A stretch of 64,000 bases of DNA, taken from positions 1 through 64,000 of the forward strand of contig JAVXUO010000587.1 in assembly GCA_033065855.1 (NCBI GenBank), read 5' to 3'. The stretch comes from Escallonia rubra. Its lineage: Eukaryota; Streptophyta; Magnoliopsida; Escalloniales; Escalloniaceae. Shown piece by piece: positions 55,701 to 64,000 of this stretch. The position numbers and the translations under genes are program-made. The notes below the pieces were generated by a model that made no database searches, was not told where the DNA came from, and saw nothing but the letters and a program-made list of their open reading frames with translations. Numbering within the stretch: the first letter of the stretch is position 1; every line of letters begins with the position of its first letter.

Positions 55701-56293
55701 AGGATGACTTACACGTGACACTCTTGAAGTTTGTATAAATTACACACCGCGCCTACAGATCCTTGACTTGATATGTGTACACACAAATTTCGTGTCTAAG
55801 CTGCGAGACAATTCAAAAAAAAAATATATATATATAATTTAAAGATTTTTAAAGTAAAGGGGTTATACTACTCTGTAATTTGAACAGAAAATAAATCTAT
55901 GTCCTCTGATTTGATCTCCATTTGAGTCATGATCCAAGGGCTGAGATAACATGATCTTGAACCGCAACTTCGACTTCTTCCTTGAGGGCGATCCTTGACT
56001 TCTAGAATCATCAAATTTGAAGGTGAATCTCTTTTGATATTTAGAATTAAAGAGAGATTAATTTCCGTCGTAGCGAATGCTCAATTGAAGAACGACACTA
56101 AATGCTTGATTGCAGGGACTCAATGTGTTGGAAGTGCTCGATTGAAGAACGACACTAAACTAGTGATGGAGAAAGAATCATATATAGAAACTCTGTCATA
56201 CTTTTTCTTGGAACAAAGAAGAAAAAGCGCAAAACTCAACCCGTATAACTGGCTCACAAGTAATACAATACTATCACACCTCCCATTTCAGGC
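52757..56293. other. AT-rich intergenic DNA with a ~700-bp diverged tandem duplication
   Basis: 53632-54330 and 54330-55050 share the order ACTCYAGTTTTA, AATACGTCTGTAAT-like, TAGCATAYACATCAACATA and GAAATACAAAATT, so they are an old direct duplication. A smaller direct repeat, TTGAAGAACGACACTAAA, occurs at ~56092 and ~56140. No gene is recognised. The 3' end of the TPS gene lies just left of 56294. Confidence 0.55.
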
Positions 56294-59200
56294 CTAAATG
56301 GAAGCGCCATCAAAGATCCTTGACTTGATATGCTCCTCAAGCTCCGGAAGGCGATGATTTTCATCGTAGCTATACATCATAGGAATCATTCTTGCGAGAT
56401 TAAGAGAAGCCCTTGTAAAAGTAGCCGAAAATGGATTTGGAGAGAGGCACTCCTTGTTTAGTCGCTTCCATGTCTCTGAAATCAATTCTGTAATGTGTTG
56501 GTGTGCACTTTCAATCGAGGAGCCCTCGTGTTCTTCCATGTAGCATTTTACGTACGATCCATCATGGCCATCTTGCTCTTCATCCTGTCAATTGATTTTC
56601 AAGAGCTATATTAGAGGTGCTAAAAACAGGATAGTCCTCTACCAAGTAGTTTGGTAGTTGGCGACATGCACACACGCAGGCACACACATAAACCGGAGAA
56701 TATGGTTACCTCGGCACTTCCTAAGTCATCCCAAAGCCGAAGAAGTGTTGCAATAGAAGTTATAATGCCTGGATTATCATTCACAATGTTTGCACTTTTC
56801 TTGGTTGCTCCATCACCCAGTAGAAAGAACATGTGGACTAGAACCACAGGGATTCCTGAACTAACAATCCCATTGTTCAAGTACTCCTCTGCCTTTGGAA
56901 TGTGCCCAGAAGCAAACCATCTTGCTTCTACTAGAAATGCATTGCATAAGCTCGCCCACTGCAATAATTACGAATGGTAAATAATTTAATACATATTCGT
57001 CAGCAATACCTATTCTTGTATGGAAAAAATGTGTGCTTACTGTCTTTTGCAGCGATTCTGCAGGGTTATATCCGTATTTTGCATAGACTTTGCAGCCGAT
57101 CTCATTAGTTATGTCGTAGAGCTCCTTGAAACAAATCTTCATGTAGTGTGGTAATTCCTCTGTAGCAGCAGTATCCCACCTGCGTTGTTCACTAATCACT
57201 ATCACTGACGTGATCAAATAGACGAACAAACGACATTAAATATCAAACTAATTGGCAACTGTGACCATAACTGATTAGCAACGATTTGACTTTCAGCAAC
57301 ATTTATGATTAAACACCGCTGAAATTTGCTGCAAAGCTACCACTCATATCAAACCTCTCTATTTTTTCCACCGAGGGCATAAAAATAAAGGTCTTGAAGA
57401 TGCTTAAGATAATTCTGAAACATGAAAATTATCTTGCATACCTATTGACAGCCTCTGTGAAGAGAGTGAGTTCATCGAGGGTCCCATAAACGTCGAATAT
57501 ATCATCTATCAAGTAGATTAGGGATATGGGTTTTGTGAGATCGATCCTTTGCTCCGACAAGCTTGGATCGGTGAGGGCAGCCATGGGCCACATATGCCAT
57601 TTCAGGGGCTGGTCCCTTGTAAGCTTCAACTCCTTGGCCAAACCCAGGTCCTTCCACCATCTAAAATAACAAAATGGAAAAATGTATTATAGACAGACAT
57701 AAACAACAGCGAAGCCCTGCAAAATATCACATATAGTAACTATGTCCCTTACCTGGAGACTTGAAATAACTCTTGTTGATGCACAGTTTGAACCATATCA
57801 AACTCCATATTTGCTAGTACTTGCAAGGTGCTTTTATAACCATTGATGTCATCGAAGTCTCTAGTAAAGTTCTTTATAGTGGATCTTGCTAAGCTCTTTC
57901 TATATGGATGTTCAAGTGTTTTTCTAACAATTCTGGCTTGGTGATGATCAAGAAGAAGTTCCAAAAACGTCCGATTAAGCAGTTGGCTGCTAAAATTTGC
58001 AGCTTCTTCAAGGATGTCTTCTCCTTCTATACGTAACTGTGAAGCTTCATATAATCCCATCAACCCCCTGGTGTCTTCTCCCAGTTTTGCATCAAAATTC
58101 CCCTCCTTGTCCTTGAAGTTACCAAACACAGCTGTTCATGCACATTTAGTTAGTTAGGACTTATTATTGTCTTGTGCTTTCAGAAATTGGGCCAAAAAAC
58201 TGTCAGTTAAGGTTGAAAAGTTGCTGCTAATTAACTAATGACAAGAGCTTTCTGCCCAGTTCTACATGGAAGTGCCGTAAAGCTTTCGAAACTGGAATGT
58301 ACGTGAAGTGCAACCGCACACAGCTATAGAGGGGTAAATTGCTCCTCAACTCTCTTCTAAGGGGAATAAGAAACACCAACCTGCAGACACAGGGTAACCT
58401 TCTTGCCTTAATAATCGAAAACAAAGTGAAACCGTGGAAAGGTCATGTTGCTTAAGAATGGCAGTGTTCGTAACATCCAGAAACTGCCTCTTCAGAACCG
58501 CTTCAATCTCCTCTGGAAAGCAGTAGTCGATACCTAGCCTTTGGATAGCATCGACCAAGACTAGACCTTCAGACGGGTCTCCTCCAACTTTGTTAAGTAT
58601 ATGTTTAACATCCGCGACATTTTGTGCATGTTTGATGTGAATCCTTTCATCCTGAAAAGGTAGCGTCAAGCTTTAGAGAAAAAGAAGCCTATTCCAAGAC
58701 ATTATACAGTAATAGTAGTGGTTAGAAAAAATGTCTCAAAATTGAATCATTTGGATTGTTAATGTAAATATTGTATGCTAGGCTTACCTAAGCTACACAC
58801 ATGCTCACCACATAAAACACTCTGTAATCTGTTTATACCCCCCTCACCAGTCACCACCGGTCCACTCACCAGTCACCACCGGTTCTCTCACCCAGGCCAC
58901 CCGACCACCATGCCTACCACCGGTAGTTTCACCAACCACCACCAACTCCAAAATCTGAAGCTCCATGTCTCCATCACCAAACCTAACGCGCCTGTAACAA
59001 CCTCCATTACCGTACCACCACCACCTGTAAGAACAACCAAAAACCTGTAAGAACCACGAACCCACCATCTGTTCAATAGCGGTACAAAATCGTGTCCGCA
59101 TCACCAACATCGATCATCACAGAAACAAAAAAAAATTCCCAAGCACACTGTTGCCGTGTCACCATCTTGTTGCCGCCATGTCACCACCATATCATTGTCA

Positions 59201-62200
59201 ACACCACCAAATCACCACAACCCCACGAAATTCACCCAAATCATCACGGCTCACCCACCCACCCAGGACCACCACCACCGTCGATGTCCACATCGGCACT
59301 TAATCGCAATACCGACATCACCACAGATCGGGCCCACACCAGATCGGCATCCCACTGCCGAGCCACCACCATCGATCGCCGTCGTGATCTCTCCGGTCAA
59401 AGCCCATCCTTCTTTCTATCACTAGATATCTAGAGAGAGATTTCATCGAGCTAACAGAGATATGTAGATATATCTGTATTAACTCTGTTTCTGTTTGGCC
59501 AATCACCAAAAAAAAAAGAAGTTTCCCGAAATATAATATAGGAATTTTGACGGAAAATATGGCCACCGCCGCCCATCACAGCGTGCACAATTGGTTGTTA
59601 CGGTAATTTGAATGTGGCTTCACTACAAACCGTGACTTGCCGTCATCGGTAATCACTCACGCCCATCGCTGTCATGACCTTCTTGATGCCATCGTTGAGG
59701 CAACGACTATTGCCACTCTCATTGTCGAACATCACGACAGTGCCTGTAACGCCATTGGTGTCTGTGTCTCCACGACACTACCAAACGAATAAACTTTAGC
59801 TGCTGACCAGGTAGCCGCATGCTCCTGCTACCCTGTGGCAGCTTCTGAGTGGTCCACGGTGTCCGGAAGCCATCTTCATCCCCGTGAGTAGCCTGGCTTC
59901 AGATAACGGCTTGTTGCCGTTAAACGGCACATCCCTACTTTACCGGCTGATTTTAGGTACAGTAATTAACAAGCTGTTAATTACGTGTCTCTGCCGTGGT
60001 GAAAGAAACGTTGCGTTTGCATCCTCCAGTTCCATTTCTGATTCCTCGGAAGGCTATTCATGACACAAGCTTCATGAGGTACGACATACCCAAAGGTACA
60101 CAGGTATTGGTAAATGCATGGGCAATTGGCAGGGATCTAAAATGTGGCAGGGATCTAAAATGCTGGGATGACCCTTTATCCTTTAAGCCTGGGAGGATGG
60201 TGCTAACATTTACCCTTTATCCTTTTGGAACATGGTGCTAACATTACAGTTTCTCTCTTCTTGCATGCCTTTGGGCTTCTTGTGACTCTCTCTTCTCTAT
60301 GTCCCCACGAGATGAGTAATTCGGAGGAAGAAGATGGGAAAAGGGGCAGAGAGAGAGAGAGAGAGTCTAGAGAGAGAGAGACGTAATTCACAGCTTGTTA
60401 ATTACCTAAAATCAGCCGGTAAAGTAGGGATGTGCCGTCTAACGGCAACAAGCCGTTATCTGAAGGATGTGTAACCGGAGCTTCCCTTCATTCCCAAGCA
60501 TTAGGTGGACATAGAGAGAGTCACAAGAAGCCCAAAGGCATGCAAGAAGAGAGAAACTGTAATGTTAGCACCATGTTCCAAAAGGATAAAGGGTAAATGT
60601 TAGCACCATCCTCCCAGGCTTAAAGGATAAAGGGTCATCCCAGCATTTTAGATCCCTGCCACATTTTAGATCCCTGCCAATTGCCCATGCATTTACCAAT
60701 ACTTGTGTACCTTTGGGTATGTCGTACCTCATGAAGCTTGTGTCATGAATAGCCTTTTGAGGAATTAGAAATGGAACTGGAGGATGCAAACGCAACGTTT
60801 CTTTCACCACGGCAGAGAGACATAATTAACAGCTTGTTAATTACCTAAAATCAGTCGGTAAAGTAGGGATGTGCCGTTTAACGGCAACAAGCCGTTATCT
60901 GAAGCCAGGCTGCTCACGAAGATGAAGATGGCTTCCGGAACACCGTGGACCACTCAGAAGCTGCCACGTGGCAGGGTAGCAGGAGCATGCTGCTACCTGG
61001 TCAGTAGCGAAAGTTTATTCCTACGAAACTGGGCCCACATCACCGCCACCATCGATCTTTACCAAAGTGGACCCTAATCATTGTCTCATCACCACCGGTT
61101 ACTATTAATGCGCCGCAGCCACAAATGACTTGTGTAACCTCGACGCTTGCCTCGCACAATCGCGACCTGCCTATCGCTTTTTGCGAAGTGCGATTGGGGG
61201 GACCAAAAATGTCATAAAAAAAATGATGGCTAACATAAAAGAATTTGTATCGCAATTGAATACGTAAAATGCAAAATAGATTACTCAATTTAACTATTAG
61301 TCGTATAATTTCACTATTCATAGAGATTTATTTAAGTTCTTAAGGTTAATCAACAACAATTAGTAATTGTATTGAATATAAGTTAACATACTATAAAAAT
61401 TTAGAATAAGAAAAAGAACTAATCTTGATCACTTCATGTTTCTTGGTAATATGATGGTATTAAATTTGAAATTTGGAAGAATGAAGATGGAGTAAGCTAA
61501 GGGAACGAGAAAGACAAAGATTATGACGGTCGGAAGCACAAAAACTTAAAAATACAATAAAATAAAATCCGAATACATTAATTTTACAATATAATAGTAT
61601 TTTTATAAATATTATAAATACGATTATCCATTATTCAAAAATTGAAAAGGAAATTTTCAAAATTTTTGGGGGTGCCATGGCCTCCCTTGGTCATGAGGTG
61701 GTTCCGCCCCTATTTTCCGTATGGCAACATTGCCAACTCTATTGTTCATCTAACTTCTCCCTTGTATCTGTTAAACGAAAAGGGGAGAGAGAGGTTAGAC
61801 AAAAATTGTTCGGGGGTTGAAAGGAGAGACATGAGAGAAGCAGGAGGATAGACAGAGAAGTGAGAGAAACAAGAGCTGTCCGAGAGCACAACTCACAAGT
61901 AAAGTGTGAGTTCATGCCCTATTAATTCACGCAGGTTATTTGTATCAACCCCGGTATTGTCGGGACCCTCGTTCACTATGGTCCTTGCCTGGGATTTTCA
62001 GAAGTTTCCCGGACGTTCATTTACTTGGGTCGCTCTGCTTTCATAAGTGAAATGCTCCTTAGACGCGTTTGCCTAAACACAAAAAACTGCAATCACAATG
62101 CCCAACTATAAAATAGTTCATCAACAAACACATCAAAAAAAAAAAAATTGCGTTTAAAAGAGCTTTTGAGAATGTCAAATGCAACATCAAAACGGTTCCT

Positions 62201-62492
62201 TCATGCGAAGACAGACCACCACCTCACACATATAGCACATGCACACGGATTTTTGCTAGGAAAAGTTTGGCGAGCTCTGAAAACTTACAGTGAGGTTGCA
62301 ATCTTTAGTTAGACTGTCTTGGAGTTTTGAGGCGTTGGTGCTTAATGAGAGGTCTAGGGCAATGCTAGGTTTGTGGGTGGTGGCAGACACGGTTGCTATG
62401 GAAGGGAGGCAAGCCTTGGTAATCTGAGAGATGCCCCTTTGGGCATGAGGAGGAGGGTTGAAAAAAACTAAAGCGCTGTGAGGGATTGCCAT
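56294..62492 (-). CDS. Terpene synthase, TPS-g type (linalool/nerolidol synthase-like), seven exons
   Basis: Exons: 62492-62289, 58651-58381, 58131-57753, 57660-57442, 57179-57041, 56958-56710 and 56584-56294. All borders are GT-AG and in phase, giving 583 codons, a normal TPS-g length. Exon 1 encodes a Ser/Thr-rich leader ([20 protein letters not shown]) without an RRX8W motif, as expected for TPS-g. Exon 2 begins [19 protein letters not shown]. The DDxxD metal site is [10 protein letters not shown] in exon 4. The NSE/DTE site is DDLGSAEDE across the exon 6/7 junction, followed by [18 protein letters not shown]. The exon 7 end ([40 protein letters not shown]) is closest in memory to linalool/(E)-nerolidol synthases such as grape PNLinNer. 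Such enzymes ionise GPP or FPP to acyclic alcohols. Exon 1 lies 3.6 kb upstream, beyond transposon-rich DNA; its in-phase ACT|GTAAGT donor makes the link good but not proven. Confidence 0.88.
58652..59777. other. TPS intron 1, proximal part
   Basis: Largely CCACC-rich on plus from 58840 to 59440, with no domain; Gly- or Pro-rich frames are artefacts. A CTAGATATCTAGAGAGAGAT stretch ends the rich part near 59450. The CCACC-rich DNA resumes after 61030, so the foldback element landed within it. Confidence 0.5.
59996..60222 (+). pseudogene. Cytochrome P450 fragment, left arm (CYP76-like)
   Basis: [20 protein letters not shown], then [26 protein letters not shown], a small internal repeat of DLKCGR and [13 protein letters not shown]. 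This is the ExxR-helix to PERF region of a CYP71-clan P450, and the [17 protein letters not shown] wording fits CYP76. The heme-cysteine region and everything else are missing. Captured and non-functional. Confidence 0.75.
60584..60810 (-). pseudogene. Cytochrome P450 fragment, right arm (CYP76-like)
   Basis: Encodes the same segment as the left arm on the opposite strand, nearly identical (one visible residue difference, IPQKAI for IPRKAI), including the duplicated DLKCGR piece. That shared oddity shows the arms were copied from one another after capture. Confidence 0.75.
61030..62288. other. TPS intron 1, distal part
   Basis: Short CCACC-rich remainder, then AT-rich DNA. GGTTCCGCCCCT at ~61700 looks like one end of an hAT element (AGGGGCGGAACC on minus), but no partner end or 8-bp duplication was found. 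No exon-like sequence is recognised. Confidence 0.45.
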
Positions 62493-62564
62493 GGAAATAG
62501 CAAGGTAGTCAAGAGTTTCTTGTTTGGCAGATTTTTTAGGTGAATTTACTCAAGACTTGGGACC

Positions 62565-62572
62565 TCTATTTA
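62565..62572 (-). promoter_or_regulatory. Probable TATA box of the TPS gene
   Basis: The minus strand reads CAATAAATAGAGG about 75 bp before the exon 1 ATG at 62492, a suitable distance for a leader of about 45 bp. This also supports exon 1 as the true first exon. Confidence 0.45.
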
Positions 62573-64000
62573 TTGGATTGGATGTTGCCAAGTGTCAACT
62601 TAAAAGATATTTCATGTCGTGAAAAACGTTTGGCAGGTGTTTCATGTTCCATATCATGTCACTCTGAGTGGTCCGAATTGGCTCGTACAAAGCCATGGTC
62701 TACCATTGTCCCATTAAGTTCTATGTGGAATCCACAACTCTCGCAGGTAAGAAACACATGGAAGTGTTTGCTAATTGCCAGCGCACTCGTAATTAACGTG
62801 TAGATATTTTCTTGCTTTTCAATGAGAACCTTTTTTTTTTAAAATGAAAATTTAGATTAAAATAGAATAACATCGCATCCACGAAAAAAAAACTTTGATT
62901 AATGATGAGATCTTTACGGAACATAAGGCCTACACATTTACCCTTTTCATTTTCTGTTTTTGCAATGATGATGAAAATGATTCTTTTTTATGTATACTTT
63001 TAAAATTAACTATTCGGTTGATCACTGTATGATAGGACAAATTCAACTTTGGTTACTGAACATCGATTTGTGTCAAAGTGACCACTAAACTTTAATACTC
63101 GTTTCAATCAGGTCACTCAATCAAATTAAGCTTGACGGCATCCATTTAATTAGGGATATATTGGTCTTTTTAGGCTACTCCTTTTCAATTTTCCTCTTTT
63201 TTTTTCTCTTTCCCCCTCTCTTTCCTTTCACTCTATGTCTCACACACAAACTCCCGTACACCCCCCCCCCCCCCCCCCCCACCCACCCCCTTATTGACAC
63301 CAAACCTCACTTCGAATCAAAGCTTTCTACAAGTAGGTGGTTAAACTTTACTGTCTCAGTCTCATCATCAGTTGTTGCATGTTACCAGATTTACCCATAA
63401 GCTTCCTTCAGTTTTCCCCTTTTCTTGAAGTCTTCCTGAAAATAGTTCTTAATTTCCTTTAACTTCCCTGTTCATAAACCCACCACTTTACTTCAGGGGT
63501 TTGTTTCTGATTTCTCTCTTTAGTTCTTGTAAACCCACATTACCCTATTGATTTGGTTCTTTTTCTTTCCCTCAATTACTGCAATCTTGTGGGTACTGTT
63601 CTCTTGATGAGTTGCCCGGGTAAACCTGTTCATGCCATGTAGTGTAGAATTGTCGGAGAAAAGAATGGACCTTTATACTCCATTTCAACTTCTATGCATG
63701 TGTTTAAGACTCTTTATTGTCGCTTCTGACACCATTACACTAGATGAATGTATGCATTATTCTCTTCTTTTCACTAGATCTTGATTCAGTTTTCTTGAAA
63801 TTTGGAAATGGGTTTCCTTTTTATGTTAACTTTAATCTCAGTTGCTTTAGTTACATCAATGTGGCATAGGTTTTAGCTTTTTCTTAGGAAGATCTTGGAA
63901 GTTGTTTGACAAGTTAACGGTGATTAAGTTTCAGAATGGAAAACCCTAGTTCTTGCAAATGTTTCTGACTTGGAGTTTTTGGGATTTTCACCGTTTATGC
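62573..64000. other. Right end of window, no gene recognised
   Basis: 63010-63170 (GACCACTAAACTTTAATAC, TCAGGTCACTCAATC) resembles a transposon end seen widely in plants. It is followed by pyrimidine-rich DNA and a C run (63260-63282). 63400-63990 looks like a leader or first intron of a rightward gene outside the window, but no coding start could be defended. Confidence 0.4.

Larger units (their letters stand above)
59787..61020. mobile_element. Foldback MULE-like element with P450 fragments in both arms
   Basis: CTACCAAAC (59778-59786) and CTACGAAAC (61021-61029) flank the element: a 9-bp target duplication with one mismatch. Left arm 59787-60304 and right arm 60503-61020 are inverted copies of each other, about 518 bp each and highly similar (GAATAAACTTT at the outer ends, TTCTTGTGACTCTCTC near the inner ends). 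The 200-bp centre repeats part of the arm once more (60380-60466). Both arms contain the same cytochrome P450 segment. It lies in intron 1 of the TPS gene. A transcript across it would fold into a long hairpin. Confidence 0.82.

Noticed and set aside
58844-59440. Gly- or Pro/His-rich open frames in TPS intron 1
   Set aside because: Low-complexity CCACC repeat read in several frames; no domain and inside an intron.
61190-61712. Complete hAT element in TPS intron 1
   Set aside because: Only one plausible end (GGTTCCGCCCCT) is visible; no partner end or 8-bp duplication.
63900-64000. ATG at the right edge (ATGGAAAACCC) as a gene start
   Set aside because: The frame stops after ten codons and nothing downstream is available.

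Overview
The window is nuclear DNA of a flowering plant, almost certainly a eudicot. It carries P-class PPR genes, a bHLH gene with the full DYT1 gene structure, a TPS-g terpene synthase, a DUF538 gene, AT-rich intergenic DNA and several classes of plant transposon. The species cannot be named from the sequence alone.

Layout. 0.46-15.7 kb is one large, young, whole-looking Ty3/gypsy LTR retrotransposon of the Tat lineage lying on the minus strand. Between pol and its 3' LTR it carries a plus-strand (antisense) gene of the plant mobile domain (PMD) type with its own TATA box and GT-AG introns. 17.0-18.0 kb holds a two-exon DUF538 gene. 19.9-20.2 kb holds a small secreted/membrane protein. 22.0-23.0 kb holds a complete four-exon DYT1-like tapetum bHLH gene whose first intron appears to be GC-AG. 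24.1-43.8 kb is a local cluster of five related intronless PPR loci (two plus, two minus, one broken plus). Part of it is a segmental duplication that has been marked by later insertions: an hAT element carrying an aminotransferase exon, a MULE-like insertion at the start codon of one PPR gene, a poly(A) retroposon and nested hAT-type MITEs. 41.5-42.8 kb holds relics of a related LTR and of a related hAT.

45.6-52.7 kb is a nest: a MULE-like element with a 9-bp target duplication that captured a CAF1 deadenylase fragment was later split by a 4.6-kb CACTA element. 52.8-56.3 kb is AT-rich with a diverged ~700-bp tandem duplication. 56.3-62.5 kb is a seven-exon TPS-g type gene (linalool/nerolidol synthase-like, 583 codons) on the minus strand. 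Its 3.6-kb first intron contains a foldback MULE-like element with ~518-bp inverted arms, each carrying the same cytochrome P450 (CYP76-like) fragment. 62.5-64.0 kb is the TPS promoter and leader-like pyrimidine-rich DNA without a recognisable gene.

The genes do not form one pathway. The plausible functional links are local: the PPR paralogues probably act in mitochondria, DYT1 in anther tapetum, and the TPS in plastid or cytosolic terpenoid synthesis. The dominant theme is gene capture by transposons: PMD by a Tat retrotransposon, an aminotransferase exon by hAT, CAF1 by a MULE, P450 by a foldback MULE. The target duplications, and in two cases an empty site in a duplicated segment, allow the order of events to be read.
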